Both the position numbers and the translations under genes were made by a program. Shown here piece by piece: positions 12,040 to 24,745 of a stretch of 64,000 nucleotides of DNA. Source of the DNA: Ampullaceana balthica (Eukaryota; Mollusca; Gastropoda; Lymnaeidae). Under the pieces are notes generated by a model, which had not been told where the DNA came from, did not search any database, and worked only from the letters and a program-made list of their open reading frames with translations. The stretch spans positions 1 through 64,000 of the forward strand of contig CALYLW010000725.1 in the NCBI GenBank assembly GCA_944989445.1, read 5' to 3'. Each line of letters begins with the position of its first letter. The first letter of the stretch is position 1.

Positions 12040-12490
12040 TGCCTATCTTGAGCGGCGGCCAATAATTCATTCAATCTCATCCCTGTCCATTCCTTTATGT
12101 TGTCCAGCCAGTTTTTCCGTTGTCGACCTCTTTACCGGCTCCCTTCTACAGTGCCTTGAAGGATAATTTTAGTCAGGGTATCATGTCGCAGTACATGACC
12201 AAACCATCCCATCTAACGTCTCTTAATTGTTGTTATAATATATTCTTGTCGACCTGCAACAGAGTTTATTCTGCCTCAGACATATTCATTGGTCTTGTGT
12301 TCTAAATAGGAGATCTGGAGAACTTTCCTCATGCATTTTTTTTTCAAATGTCTATAGCTTGATTTCAGTGGTTTCCATTAGTGTCCAGGTCTCACATCCA
12401 TAAAGGATATTCGCATTAATTACGGTTAATTCAGATGGTACAGTAGGAACATTTCCGAGGCCACCTATTCTTCTCAAGGTATGAAAGTGA
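12040..12490 (-). mobile_element. RTE-type LINE, C-terminal remnant
   Basis: Minus-strand translation, allowing for stops, gives the characteristic C-terminus of RTE-clade reverse transcriptases. Readable blocks in order are ILYGCETWTL, TFEKKCMRKVLQISYLEHKT, WFGHVLRHD, ILQGTVEGSR, RGRQRKNWLDNIKEWTGM and a final LNELLAAAQDR. There are in-frame stops and no upstream catalytic motifs, so this is a dead 5'-truncated copy. Confidence 0.82.
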
Positions 12491-12599
12491 TTAACAAACA
12501 GCATTTTATCAGGAAGATATGTATTTTAAAGGTGATTGAATATTATATAGACAAAGAAAAATAACAAACAAATAAAATCTATTTTTTAATTCATGATAA

Positions 12600-13290
12600 C
12601 TGGTAACTGGTAAGCAAATAATCCGAACTAAAATGGAAAATACTTAGGAATAATAATAAATAAGAAATTATCATGCACTCCTCGTGTCAATGAAAGGTTA
12701 CAAAATCCGAAAATGGAATTCTGCTTAAATGAGAACCTTTTACAAATGTAATAAGAATACGAAACTAAAACGCTACCTTACCTAGATAAGACCTGTATTA
12801 GAATATGCATCTTCAGTATGGGACCCATCCACAAAAGAAAACATAGGTAAACTATACCAACATCTAAAAAGAGCAGCAAGATTCATAGCCGGAGAATATC
12901 AACATTAACAGGAAAGAAACCATTACTTAAATCATTAAAAATAGAAACACAATAGAATAAAGGAATAAAAAATTGTAAATTTGTAATAAAACGAACGATT
13001 TTTAATTCAAACGAGGAAATACAACAAAAAAGATATTCAATACAACCCTCAGATAGACATAAATATACAACGGTTTTTTTGGTATACAAGAACAATTACA
13101 TACACATTCTTGTTCTTACCGTCTGGAATGCTTGCGTGAAATGGGTTCCCTGATCAAACCAGATCATCGAACACACTATAAACATTTAGGACACTAGTAA
13201 ACATCCATAACTAGACATAAACCACTGAAAAGCGTAAAACGCAATAATCTTATATGCAGGAGTGTCTGTAACAGGTAGGATAAGGCAAAA
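12600..13290 (+). mobile_element. LINE family 2, decayed 3' fragment
   Basis: The sequence parallels 35580-36245: RPVLEYASSVWDPST-like coding (here with several stops), CCCTCAGATAGACATAA, then the 3' untranslated end GTAAAACGCAATAATCTT and GTGTCTGTAACAGGTAGGATAAGG. Every frame is interrupted. Related copies are at 35340, 51900 and 60380. Confidence 0.75.
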
Positions 13291-13750
13291 TGATCCTATA
13301 GTGTCCGAATTACTTAACATTGATTCGAATCTATAATGCATCTCTATATTGATCATTTTACCTATTAAGTTAAATTGATTTACTCTTAACACTTACGTCC
13401 ACCCTAACCAATGAGCTTTTACCCGACTATTACCCTTGAGTCTGTATTTTTAATTTTTTTTTCTTTTAACATTAAGATTTTTAGATTAAGTTTTACCAAA
13501 TAACAGAAAATGTATAATCTTATCTTACAATAAATATACATAATTCCCGTTGTCTGTATGGTTGTAATGTAATGTGAGGTGGCACTGCGATCGATTTTGT
13601 TTTATAGTGCTACTAATTTTAAGAAAGCAGCGCACCAAATTACTGCGCCAAAAATAACACTTTTCGAACGTTCCGTATAAAACTTGTTCAATATGATTAT
13701 AAATGAATCAAATGAGAATAAATAAAATAAATGAAACGTTCTGTATTATG
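13291..13750. other. No gene; duplicated flank and fragment of a dispersed repeat
   Basis: About 13290-13430 is similar to 51310-51480, and 13550-13690 resembles part of the non-autonomous Helitron at about 38105-38360. No coding sequence is recognised. Confidence 0.4.
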
Positions 13751-13972
13751 TTATTTTTTAATCTGATGTGTATTTATTTTGAAAAATTCCGTCATCTTCG
13801 ACGGGATTATACACTAGTAATAAGCAACAATATAATAGCCCAAGTCACAGGTTGGAAGGATGGATCCGTAGCGCTATGACGTCATTTTTTGAGCTTATAT
13901 TTAAGTACTAGTGTATCACCCGTCAAAAATCACGAAAGTTTTCAAAATAAATACACATCAGATTAAAAAATA
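13751..13972. mobile_element. Foldback/MITE with long inverted ends
   Basis: The left arm (TTTTTTAATCTGATGTGTAT and onward through ATACACTAGTA) has its complement at the right end (ACTAGTGTAT ... ATACACATCAGATTAAAAAA). Arms are roughly 80 bp with mismatches around a short centre. No protein is encoded. Confidence 0.6.
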
Positions 13973-14730
13973 GTCATAATAAAGAGAAATTCTATTTCCA
14001 AGTGTTTATTTCATCAAGTTTAAGAAATGAAAATCATTTTCTTTTTAAATACGGGTTGAAGAAATGTATACATTAAGATAATATAAAACAATTACTTAAT
14101 TTTACCAATTTTTCTATTGTGGAACAACATTTAAGAAACTATTTGGAAACTATGTTATTTCAATTATTAATGACGGTACAACAATAAGAGAATTAAACCA
14201 TATGTTTCTAAAATATTGTAGGAGTTAAATGAAAGTATTTCTTGAAATTACAATAGCATTAACTTTAGACTATATGAAATGTCTTGGTAATTTAAAAAAA
14301 AATATTTGACACAAAAAACAACAAAATAAACAAAATACGTGTATATTGCCATTTGCTTTCATCTCCTTCAAAAATTAGATTAATGACTTTTAGAAAAAAT
14401 AAACTAAACCACCTACCCTTTAGCTAAGTAACCATGGCGTAAAACGTCGTCTAGGGAAATGTAGGCTTACGCTACGGGCCCTTCATAGCAAGGTGGTTGA
14501 CTATCGCGGTTATGCTTTTATAATACAACAAATAATGAACAGAAAAAAACTAACCAAAAACTGCTGCTCATTTAATGAATCCAAAAAAGAGAACAACAAA
14601 TCAAGATCAGAACAGAAGTGATTGATTTTTTAATTTATAAAAAAAACGGTAACGCCTCTTATTATTACAAATGAGTCGATCATACTTTTTATTATATTAG
14701 ATTTGTTTGAGATTAGTTTCTAACATCAAT
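13973..14730. other. AT-rich spacer, nothing recognised
   Basis: No gene or repeat boundary was found up to the TIR element starting at 14731. Confidence 0.45.
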
Positions 14731-16410
14731 GGGGCCGTCCATAAATGACGTCACGCGATTTTTGCCGATTTTGTACCCCCTCCCTCCCCCTCACGCGTCG
14801 CCACAAAAACTTAGACCACCCCTCTAAAAATACGTCAAAAATCTTTGAGCAAAAAAAACAACAAACAAAAAAACACACTCTTTATTTTCTATTTGAAAAT
14901 AAGTATGTTTCAAATCACTTTTATTGTCATTTAAGTATTTATTATTTATTTAGTGAAAATCTACATTGTAATATCGTAACCCGCGTGAAGCATTTTTTAA
15001 AAACGTTTAACTGGCCTTCAGAAAACGAGCTGTGTTAACATCCTTAGATTATATTTTATTTTAATGCATACAAATTAAACATTGACTATTAATCATCACG
15101 GTTAACGTCTTTGTTTAGAAAAAAAATATTTAAAAATAACATTTTTAAAATGTATTTTTTTTAAATCCCTCGACTGACGGGCATCCCGTAAGAAAGAGGT
15201 CGGCGAACAGAGGTAAATAACCTCATCTGAGGTCAAAAAGGGAATTCTTGGGGGTAATGCAGACTCATTTGGGACATATAACATCCACTACAATCCACTA
15301 GATATATTAAAATACGTCATGTGTACGTGTACGCTTGGAACATATGTCCATTATTGAACCGGTTCCTTCCAGAAAATGCATTTTTTAAAATTTTGCAACT
15401 ATGTAGATTTCTTGCCTACGTACTATACGAAGACACCTAAATCTACCCTACTTTCATTTATATTGACACGAGTGACAATAATCTTAATCCACATGACTTG
15501 TCTGTATAACGTATCATTTCTGTGATATTTAAAATTAATGCCTTAAAAACTGAGCTAAGAAGAAAAGTTGTTTTGTGCTCCTCTCGAATTGCGATGTCAA
15601 GAATTTTATGCATTCAATAAAGTTAATGAATACTTGGCTAATTTTAAATGGGCTCATTTACCATTATATCTAGAATCTAGAAGACTAGAATGGCCAGGGG
15701 CGTTTGACCAAAAACCCATCGAACAATTATATCAAACTTAAAACGTTTTTAATTCTATCAAATAGATTCCCTCCCCCCTCCCCTTTTAAAGAAAAAGGAT
15801 ATTCCGTGTCGTTTTGACTTAAAATATCTACACATAATCCTATTCAGATCATTTTTAGACACTTGTCATGCATGTAAAACTCACCAGTAGCATTTTCGGG
15901 GGGGGCTAACGACGCTCCCCCAAATCCCCGAGTCATGTGAGCAGGACCTAGAGTCGGGGAGTTGGGGGGGGGTAACGCACACATAAACTTGTATATTTTG
16001 GGGTTAACGGGCAAAAAAGTTCGAGAGAACCAAACGGAGCTGCGGTTACATCACTAATGCTTTGATGTCAACATCAAACGACGCAGTGTAACAATTTCAT
16101 ATGTTATCTTGTGGATTCTCAAACTTAAGGATTATAATTAGATTTAATTTTCGTGTCTTGATAGCTTACGCCAACCAGCGTCTGATGGCCTACCGACCGG
16201 CACATTGAGAAGCACTGATTTTTTTTTAAAAAAGTCATTAAATAAATTGTAAGCGACCAAATATTTCAGTGGAAGTTTTATTTTAAGTTACCATTTTGAT
16301 GTGACGTCACATTTCTTCAACCCCCCTCCCTCCCCCTCGTCACGCATCGTCACAAAAGTGTGACCCCCCTCCCCCCCCCTAGGTGCGTGACGTCATTTAT
16401 GGACGGCCCC
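14731..16410. mobile_element. TIR DNA transposon, no intact transposase
   Basis: The element starts GGGGCCGTCCATAAATGACG and ends with the exact inverse; the perfect part of the inverted repeat is 26 bp. G/C-rich tracts lie inside both ends. AAT occurs on both sides as a possible 3-bp target duplication. There is no recognisable transposase in 1.68 kb. A solo end of the same family is at 180-278. Confidence 0.7.
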
Positions 16411-17100
16411 AATTGGTATACTATTCAACTTTTTAAAAGTGTAACAATTCAGTATAAATTTAATATGAAAATAAAAAGATTTTTTCTAAATTGGCATGCA
16501 TTCAGGTAACTTTTGACTCATTATAAAAGATAACAAAAAGCAGACTACATTTTATCTTCACATTTGAAGAGTGATCAATGAAATTCTTTTTAAAGATTTC
16601 TCTAATGCTTGCAGTGTTAAATATGATAATTAAATTAAAAACGTTATATTCTTGTTATTTAATTTAAAAAATATCGTGTATAAATTACATTATGTCACTT
16701 TTATTTTAAATTCATTGAAACAAATTACTCATTACCTGTAGAATAAAAAATAAATGTCATAGTAACGAGATGTATGATTAAAGACATACAATTGCCCCCA
16801 ATGTCTCTCTGCCATACACCTGCAGGTGGAGCTTGCTCTAAGCTCTTTTCTTGTATCAATACGTCACCACAGTGTAATAGCCCCGCCCCGCTTGCATGTA
16901 GATGGCCTGTTGAGAGAGAATATTAGCTTGTCTGATTCAGCAGTCCAGGCGTAAGAACAACAAAATTATTTGAACAATACTAAATAATTCTCTAAATTTT
17001 ACATTAACTGTTGGAACTACTTCCCTCATCTGCAATGTGATTAAAATCTAAGACAAATTTTAAAAAAATAAGCTTTTAATATTCGTTATTTTAATTTATA
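16411..17100. repeat. Segmental duplicate of 53495-54960 lacking the two inserted TIR elements
   Basis: About 16430-16600 matches 53495-53647 (for example GCATTCAGGTAACTT and ATCTTCAC), and 16625-16870 matches 54700-54960 (GCAGGTGGAGCTTG and CTTGTATCAATA). This copy lacks the DNA that holds the elements at 53648-54181 and 54233-54624. Confidence 0.55.
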
Positions 17101-17102
17101 CG

Positions 17103-17340
17103 AGGGGTCACAGGTTTCCGCGCGCACTTGCAATGATCGGAACTCAGGGGATTTTTAGAAGTATTTTTTATCGTGTTCATCGTCTATCAGAGCCTTCCTT
17201 GACAAACACCTTCTCAACGTAATCACCTCCGATTCTGACACACTTCTCAACTCGTTTTATCCAGGTGGCAAAACAGGCCTGTAAATATTTGCATTTCAAG
17301 TTGTCAAGCTCTCCCTAAGACAGCAGAAACAAGCTGACCC
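17103..17340 (-). mobile_element. Mariner-like transposase, C-terminal remnant
   Basis: Minus-strand translation gives FATWIKRVEKCVRIGGDYVE followed by KVFVKEG. This matches the style of mariner-family C-termini (F-x-x-W-x-x-R-x-x-x-C-x-x-x-G-G-D-Y). The outer end at about 17103, CGAGGGGTCACAGGTTTCCG, looks like the matching terminal repeat next to a TA. The catalytic D,D(34)D region is absent. Confidence 0.6.
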
Positions 17341-18042
17341 CTAGATTCGAAGTGGTGGCCTGTATATTTTTTTCAAAAGGAAGTAAGTATGATTTAAATT
17401 CTCCTAATACTCAATTATCTCAGTTGATGTTAACCTCAGTATTTTATTAAATTAGCCATCACTTTTCAAGTTATTTTTAATATTTAAGTATTAATTATTT
17501 TTCTTTGTGGAAGTTTTGGTACATTAATATATTTTTTCAATTTTAATAGAAAAATACCATTAAAAGTCTGATTGGACTGTAACTTCAAAATATTTCTTTC
17601 CCAACCCCCCTTTTTTATAAGAGGTTACAAAATGCTGTTGATTCATGGTATTCAGATAGCTTTCATAACATGTACTTAACATTTCTTCGAGCCGACTTTG
17701 CAAAATTCTAACAAAAAATCGCACATCAAGGACATTTAATTTCAATATCTTTAAACACTTAATTGTACAGTTAACTCAAACATCAGGAATCTTCACTGTC
17801 AGTATCTTGTACTCCTCTGGCCCATCCCTCCATTGACCAATGGTCATGACATCTTGTTCTGGTTCCTTCTAAATGTTCACCACATAGCTTTCCTGCAACA
17901 TAATACGGGTGACAAAGCCTGCTAGTAAAAATAATTTTGGTAATATAACATGTTGTAAATTGTATGCGGATAATAAAGCAGACTAGTGAAATAGTAAGTG
18001 GGTAAATTAGCTAACTATTAAAAATGTGTGTGTGTACTATAG
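17341..18042. other. AT-rich spacer, nothing recognised
   Basis: No feature is supported between the mariner remnant and the minisatellite. Confidence 0.45.
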
Positions 18043-18190
18043 CCTGCTGGTACAATAGTATGCTGGTACAATAGTATGCTGGTACAATGGTATGCTGGTA
18101 CAATAGTATGCTGGTACAATAGTATGGTGGTACAATAGTATGTTGGTACAATAGTATGCTGATACAATAGTATGCTGGTAACAATAACTG
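18043..18190. repeat. Minisatellite, 16-bp unit, about nine copies
   Basis: The unit is AGTATGCTGGTACAAT with single-base variants (ATGGTGG, ATGTTGG, CTGATAC). Open frames across it on the minus strand are artefacts of the repeat. Confidence 0.9.
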
Positions 18191-18589
18191 CGATGATTCC
18201 CATGATCCTTGCAAGTCTTTATAAAAAGATATTAGGAATAAAACAACACACAACATATTAAAAAAAATTTAAAAATAGTAAAACCTCTTTTAAGTTCTCT
18301 ACTTTACTATACATGTAAGTTTATTTGACTTGGAATAAATTAGTGAGTGTTACACCACAATGGTCAACAATTTAAAAACATTCGATAACTGACTGGTTTC
18401 TACATTTGTTTAAGGTATTTGGATTTATGAAACTTTTCTGTATTATAACAAATGCTAGTATTTTTATATTTGATGTAGGTCGGAGTGGAGGGAAAAGTGG
18501 GGGTTGCGCTTAGATAAACAACATTTGCTCTTAGCAACGGCTATCTCAAATATATCGGTATTATAAGACAAGTTAACCCCTTTTCATAA

Positions 18590-19260
18590 CACACATATCA
18601 TAAGGTCTGTTTTTACACGCTTTTATTTAATTAAGTCGCACTGTTTGTATCCGTCAAATCTTGAAACGTAAAATTAAAACACTTCTGATGGTCCAAGAGA
18701 TCTCAAAATTTTACCATAGATAGATCTTGAATGACAATGCATTGTTTCAAAATTTCAGATCGATCGGATGTACCATAATTAAATTAATGCATTTTTTAGT
18801 TTACCTCTATATTTTTATTTCTCACACAACGCCTCTCGCCATAGTAATTTTCAAGGCGAGGGCGGGGATGCAAGAACCAATGAAAAAATGGCGTCATGTC
18901 CACTCCAGCCAATCGGCGTTAGGTGAACATCTGAACACTGTGTGCGTTCATGACGTGTATGCAAGTGGCTTTACTATGGGTCTGTCATGCAGACACCAAC
19001 AATGTTTACATCACGTGCTGTACACATTCAACATCCTTTTTACACGCTTTTATTTAAGTAACACTGTTTTTATGTTGTATCCGTCAAATCTTGTAACGTA
19101 AAATTACGCCACTTCTGGTGGTCCTAGAGATCTCAAAATTTTACCACAGATAGATCGTGGATGACAATGCATTGATGCATTGTATCAAAATATAGCAGAT
19201 CGATCGAATGTACCGTAATTAAATGAATGCATTTTTAGTTTTTAGTTTATGTCTATATTA
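18590..19260. repeat. Two diverged direct copies of repeat family 2
   Basis: Copies at about 18612-18800 and 19038-19235 share ACACGCTTTTATTTA, CCGTCAAATCTTG, a CAGATCGATCG core and AATTAAAT-AATGCATTTT. A reverse-oriented copy lies at about 29060-29300. The core is related to TIR family 1. Confidence 0.6.
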
Positions 19261-19593
19261 TCGCTCACCCAATGAACCACGCCTCAATTCGTCCTAGAGG
19301 GATACACGCAATTTCAATGTGTTGATGTCAGAATTTGTCAGAAATTGGTGGTCGAATTGTTAGCGATAGTGTAATAGAGCTGACCTGGAGGTGCGGGTTT
19401 CAATTTTCAGTTAGGGAAACTTTCTTTTTATTACATAAATTTGTAATTAATAATCTCTTTTTAATCACATTTAAAATATTGACAATGAAGTTTAACGAAT
19501 TAAATTGAATTGATAAGGTCGAAAAATCGGTTAAAAAAAATTTTGATTCTAAAAAGTAGAAAATAAAATATTCAATTTTTTTTTATTTTAAAA

Positions 19594-19966
19594 CGACACG
19601 CTTTTATTTACATATAGAAAGTGAACTAAAAAGAAGAAAATAAAAAAATTCAATCCGTGAACCTATCGACTGCACATAAAAGCGTGGGGCCCTCATCACA
19701 ACTCGCTATCATGTACAGGACTGCGAAACATAAATACAAATTTATCTAAATATTAATAAACATTAAAAGTTTTACAACTTTGATCATATACATGCTACTA
19801 TCATTTTAATTAGAAAATATTATCTATATGGAAAAGAGTAGTTGCAAAAAGAAATGAGTTGTGATAGGCGCCCCACGCTTTTATGTGCAGTCGATAGGTT
19901 CACGGATTGAAAAATTTTATTTTCTTCTTTTTAGTGCACTTTCTATAAGTAAATAAAAGCGTGTCG
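19594..19966. mobile_element. Foldback element F1 with arms of about 110 bp
   Basis: The left arm starts CGACACGCTTTTATTTACAT and the right arm is its complement, ending AAATAAAAGCGTGTCG. Both arms also hold GTGCACT/AAAAGAAGAAAATAAA and ACGCTTTTATGTGCAG blocks. A related full copy is at 47131-47614 and a half copy at 41092-41208. It is non-coding. Confidence 0.75.
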
Positions 19967-20262
19967 TTTTTAAAAAAAAGATTTTTAAAATATTTTATTC
20001 ACTTTCATATCAAGCTTCACTCCTCTCCGACGCGATATTTTTTTTAAAAATTGAGGTAGGGGTTGGGGAAAAAGGGGGGGAGGAGGCAGTTCGTTTATTG
20101 AAAGAACAAAACTTGTTTCAGGTTATCAGTTGTTTTTTTTTCGTGTCAAGAGAAAAAATGTGTAACAATTCATAGGAGTTTGTCTGCACACCATAATATG
20201 TTTCATATTAAGCGATTTTTCTTTTCTTAGACATTTTTGAGATAAACGATTTCCTTGTATAC

Positions 20263-20360
20263 GCACATGCACACACACACACACATACACAAACACACAC
20301 GCGCGCGCACACACACACACGCGCACACATACACGCGCACACACACACACGCACACACAC
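20263..20360. repeat. CA/GC microsatellite
   Basis: Alternating AC with interspersed GC (ACGCGCGCAC). Cys/Val-rich open frames on the minus strand here are repeat artefacts. Confidence 0.95.
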
Positions 20361-20763
20361 AATTATAAATATATTAAATATAACACAAAACGACACAAGA
20401 CGACATAACCTACTTTAACAGGATGGAATCATTTCTTTTAAACTAATAGAAAAAAAAATTCTTGCAAAACACGAATATCATTGACGGGCATGCTGCTCCA
20501 TTTACTGGTATAAACACATTAATATTTCAAACATGTGAAAACAGCACAAGGGGCGTAATTGGTTACACTAGGGACGTAAGAAATAAACTACTCATAACGA
20601 AACTCGAGCGGTCTGTTTACTTAGATAATGATAACGGCGCCATGTTTTAGCGTGAGAATGTCAACCCGTAACCTTGACAAGAAATGAGTACATTGAGTTG
20701 AGTTTATTTCTTTGTTTCATAGACTTTTATAAATAAGCTATGAATAAAGGACAGAGAACTCAG

Positions 20764-20771
20764 TACAAATA
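20764..20771 (+). promoter_or_regulatory. Degenerate TATA-like site of a FREP relic (relic B)
   Basis: CTCAGTACAAATAGGAACAG closely resembles the FREP-C site CTCAAGTATAAATAGGAGCAG. Upstream sequence (CCTTGACAAGAAAT onward) is paralogous to that before the site at 38951. The TATA itself has decayed to TACAAATA. The link to FREP rests on this similarity and on the fibrinogen exon relic 4.6 kb downstream. Confidence 0.4.
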
Positions 20772-21451
20772 GGAACAGTTTAATATATTTTGTTCAAGCT
20801 TTTCAAATAAGATTTTTCATTAAAATCGCAAAATTTGTAAAACAGTATTGAAATAATATTATTGCAACTGTTAAAGCCTGACTAGCGTTGTTGTTTCTGA
20901 TATTGTTTTATTGATGTTCATAAATCATGATGATGTCTCTGTTTACATAATTTTGTTCATGTGTTCTTTATTATTTTTTTTTACAATTTACAGCTAATCA
21001 TATTTACAAACGGTTTGTAAGAACTTCAACTGTATGAATCAGTCTACTCAATCCTCTTTCAATTGTATAAAACAAGCGTAACTTATTGTATCTTCGAATG
21101 TAAATTGACTTCTTATCCTGTAAACCAAGTCCCAACAAAAACGTTTGGTGCCGTTTAGATTGCCTTCTGCCTATGATGCTGATATTGAACGGTGTAGCTG
21201 GTTATGCCCCTTTGTGTTGAAGCCGGTGTTGCAAAATAAATCCTCCCCCATACAGAGTCTCCCCCCGGAGACTCTGTTTTAAAACAAATCCTCCGGGGGG
21301 AGAAAATGTTTTCCTCCCGATTAAAATAATTTCGCCCCTACCCTGTAAAATATTGTCTCCCCCAAAATAAATTCGCCCCCATCATACTTTCGATATAAAA
21401 CAAAGAGATCATTAAAAAATCAAAAGAATAAAGAATACTTACTTGTGTATT

Positions 21452-21672
21452 GCTGTAATATTCACACATGTTTACTGTAATACTACTTATTGTAGTGGCG
21501 TAGAAATAGAGAGATAAGAGGGGGTTGTGGACCATACCGTTTGACACCTCTCAGTGGCGTGACATAATATTCACACACGTTTACTGTAATACTATTTATG
21601 TAAGTGGCGTAGATATAGAGAGATAAGAGGGGGGAGCGGACGATACCATTTGACACTTCTCAGGGGCGTGAT
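21452..21672. repeat. Two-copy tandem duplication of about 108 bp
   Basis: TAATATTCACACATGTTTAC through CACCTCTCAGTGGCGTGA is followed at once by a second version with a few changes, including a longer G run (AAGAGGGGGG). The likely cause is unequal exchange or slippage. Confidence 0.8.
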
Positions 21673-22202
21673 ATAATTTGAAAAATTACTTAATTACTTG
21701 ATTTTTTCCCGCTGTACAAATTGACGCACAGGCAGTTTTGGGGTTTAAAAAGGCAGTTGTTTTATTTCATAAAGCAAGGATTATGTCTTTATAGGCATGC
21801 GTTTGTGTTGTTACTATAAATAGTAAGTTTGTACAACGTCGGGTGTTCAGACGATGAGAAGGTTTCTTAATATCTAGAGTCGGGGGGAAAGGGTGGGAGT
21901 GACCCAATTAAGTAACCTCATGGAGGGAACAAAAATCGGACTACGACACTGACCTGTTTAACTTATGACCTAATTATAAAGTATTTTTTTTAAAAAACTC
22001 TGTGGGCTATGCATTGTTATTGTGAGACGCAGAGGCGAGGCGTCAATGGAGGTGGGGGGGTACTGGTGGTGCTGACTGCACTAGCTGACACTATCACAAG
22101 GGGTAAAACAAAATCTAAAATTAAGTTTGTTCCCGTTATTTGGCACTGGAAGACTCGGAGGAGGACTATGGGTTTAGTCGTGAGGGGGTGACATATTGAG
22201 CT

Positions 22203-22203
<1 letters not shown>

Positions 22204-22273
<70 letters not shown>

Positions 22274-22440
22274 TAGATATTACAAATGCTTTGTACGGAA
22301 TAAACGTGATTTCAGTTTCAGTTACTTTTATTTAGTCAAAAGTTTGCGTACACACATATATACATACATACATACATACATACATAAATGTATACGTACA
22401 TACATAAATTCATACATACACACATACACACTCATATAAA
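22204..22440. repeat. Compound microsatellites: AT, TG and ATAC tracts
   Basis: An AT run of about 50 bp (22204-22254) is followed by TG repeats (22255-22272), and tetranucleotide ATAC/ATACAT repeats lie at about 22353-22440. Confidence 0.9.
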
Positions 22441-22619
22441 TTACTCCCTAATGTCTCCCTTGTGATTATTACATTATAATAACTCATTAGACTACAGGTG
22501 ACCAGACCCTTAGTAATTGAGAGCCGTTTTAAAATATATAAAAATTGTTGAGAGTTGCATTCAAGAATTATGAGTCATAAAACCTGGCTTGGAAATCTTT
22601 CAGTAATCCTTTTAATATA

Positions 22620-22707
22620 TCTTTCATAAATTGCACGCGAGCCGCAATGTGAACATAGAAGAGCCGCATGCGGCTCGCGAACCGCGGTTTGACCACCGTT
22701 GCTTAGA
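22620..22707. mobile_element. Solo hAT-type terminal fragment
   Basis: GAGCCGCATGCGGCTCGCGA followed by ACCGCGGTTTGACCACCGTTG has the form of a hAT right end (GCGGTTTGACCACC-CTG). The matching left end was not found nearby. A short + strand frame runs on to 22813 and an unrecognised 82-residue minus frame covers 22830-23078; neither matches a family I know. Confidence 0.45.
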
Positions 22708-24224
22708 ACGTGAAGGTTTCCTAAGCAGACTTCTTCATACCTCAGCTAACTATGACTCGATAGACAACTTAAATGGCCAATACGTGCCCACCTTGAAGCA
22801 ATCTATCTACTAAGACATATAGCTAGTCTTTACCCGCTCAACAAATGACGCTTCGTGTTTTCCTGTCGCATTTCATCAATAAACAAGCCCACCTGTGTGT
22901 TACCCCTTAAGTCTCCAGGATTATAACATTCCGTAAGGTCATTGACCTTATGCCTAACTAATTCAGCGGCACACCCAAACGGGAATCTCAAGCTAACTAA
23001 GCGCCTCATCTCAACCCAGATCTCCACAACACTTTGATCTGGGTTATATTGTGAATTTAACGCAATGGGTATCACCAACCCTAGCTAAGACACTGATTGT
23101 TTAATCGTGTAACCTGTTTTTTTACTTTATTTTCTAAATTTAAAAACCTTGGCTACATTTGATTTGTTAAATTTTCTCCAGTAACTTTAGTAAACGCTAC
23201 CGATAATAGACAGTAATAATGTTTTTGAATTATTTTAATGCACACATAGAAATCGGTAATTTCGTTTAGGTCCTTAACACATGATCTACCCACAAACGTA
23301 AAGAGTGAATTCTTGTTCCGAAATATCGGTGTCACGTTCTCGTATTACTTGATCATCTTTGTATTTCAGTTCATTTGTCTGATATTCTTTTAAATAACTC
23401 TGGGCAATTAACCAACTCTAAATATGTGTCTATACGGGCATACACCCACTTAGCCCGCAAATTGCTACGCCCCTGACAAAGCTTAAGATTGCTCAATTTC
23501 CAATAATCATACAGAAATGAATGTAGAACAAATACAAATTATGTTTTAAGTCATAAAGTTTAATAAAACAATTATTTATAATTTCCAATAATTAAGGGGA
23601 GGGTTTATTTTAACCCGGAGACTTCATTTTAAAACAAAGTCTCCGGGGGCGACTTTGTTTTAAAATAAACTCTCCGGGGGGAGACTTTATTTTGGGGGAG
23701 ACTTTATTTCGTGACACCGGCACTGTTTAATGATTGTTGGAGAAGACGAAAATTGTTTGTATGAATTGTGAACAAATTCAGCACTGTTCATATCTTTATT
23801 ATGCATCAAAATTATGTAGAGGGTTGCGCTGAGCAAATATTTTAACACCAGAAATTGCATAGTTGTCTTGATCAAGTTCAGTGTGTATATTGGGTTGGAT
23901 TCAATACTGAAAATATGCATTATTTCGGGATGTTAATAACATGTATTGAATAATATTTGTAACTATCGGTTTTCGCGATTAGAGTGCCACTTTTGAAAAC
24001 AAATTAATCACAACAATATGCTCCAATGTCTAAATATGATGATTGTTTTGTGTAAACATCTTTTAAGGTGTTCACAAATTTTTTATTAATAGCAAATCAT
24101 AATTACTTATTCGTTTATGGTTCTGCTTGTTATCAGATAATATACCTAATGTGTGTCGTTGTACATGGCGCAGAGTGAGGGTATCTCTTCGTTTAAATCT
24201 ATATTGCAATATTATAAAAAATTA

Positions 24225-24745
24225 GGGCTGCGGAAATTATCGATTAATTTCTCGATTCATCGTTAAAAAATTTATCGATTTAATATCGATTAAAATAATT
24301 TTAATCGATAAAAATTCGATTAAAATTTAAGAAAATATTTATAATATTTTTTAAAATTTTTAGTAATAAATTATTAATTATTAATAATTAATAATAATAA
24401 TATATATATATTTTACGTACAAACATCTCCCGCGTAATATTAAACTTTATTTTATTACCCTATTTGGACCGGCAGAAACTTAAAAAAAATTGTGGACAGA
24501 CAGGAACGAAAGCAAGTTAATAAAAACGTGGTAAAAATGGCTGACACTATCAGGGCAGGGAAACAGGGGAAATAACTCAATTTATTTTTTTAAAAAGTCA
24601 ATTACCTGTTTTGTTACTTCCCTTGAAATGTTCAGTTTAATGACGTCATGAATTTCTATTTTTGACTTTAATCGAAAGTATCGATAAATTAATCGATAAT
24701 TTTTCAAACGTTAACGATTAAATTTTAATAAATCGATAACAGCCC
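24225..24745. mobile_element. MITE of the CGATTAAT family, copy 2, with 12-bp flanking repeats
   Basis: The element starts GGGCTGCGGAAATTATCGAT and ends CGATAACAGCCC. Both flanks read TATAAAAAATTA (24213-24224 and 24746-24757), an exact 12-bp direct repeat. The interior is AT-rich with several CGATTAAT-like motifs and no coding capacity. Confidence 0.7.

Larger units (their letters stand above)
21222..23721. mobile_element. Candidate TIR element with CTCCCCC-rich ends
   Basis: The left end reads GCCGGTGTTGCAAAATAAAT followed by alternating AATAAA and CTCCCCC blocks; the right end is the inverse, finishing TTTCGTGACACCGGC. Sub-terminal sequences on both sides contain GGAGACTTTGTTTTAAAA-like palindromes. 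No transposase was recognised, and no target duplication is visible, so the two ends may belong to separate copies. Confidence 0.45.

Noticed and set aside
18011..18256. Open frames of repeated YYCTSILLYQHTIVP-type peptide on the minus strand
   Set aside because: They are translations of the 16-bp minisatellite in successive frames, not a protein.
19345..19415. Possible tRNA-like head (GGTCGAATTGTTAGCG ... GGGTTTCAATTTTC)
   Set aside because: The B box is poor and no SINE body or second copy is visible.
20126..20396. Cys/Val-rich minus-strand frames
   Set aside because: They come from the CA/GC microsatellite.
22830..23078. 82-codon minus-strand frame
   Set aside because: It has plausible composition but no recognised domain or splice signals, and lies inside a candidate TIR element.
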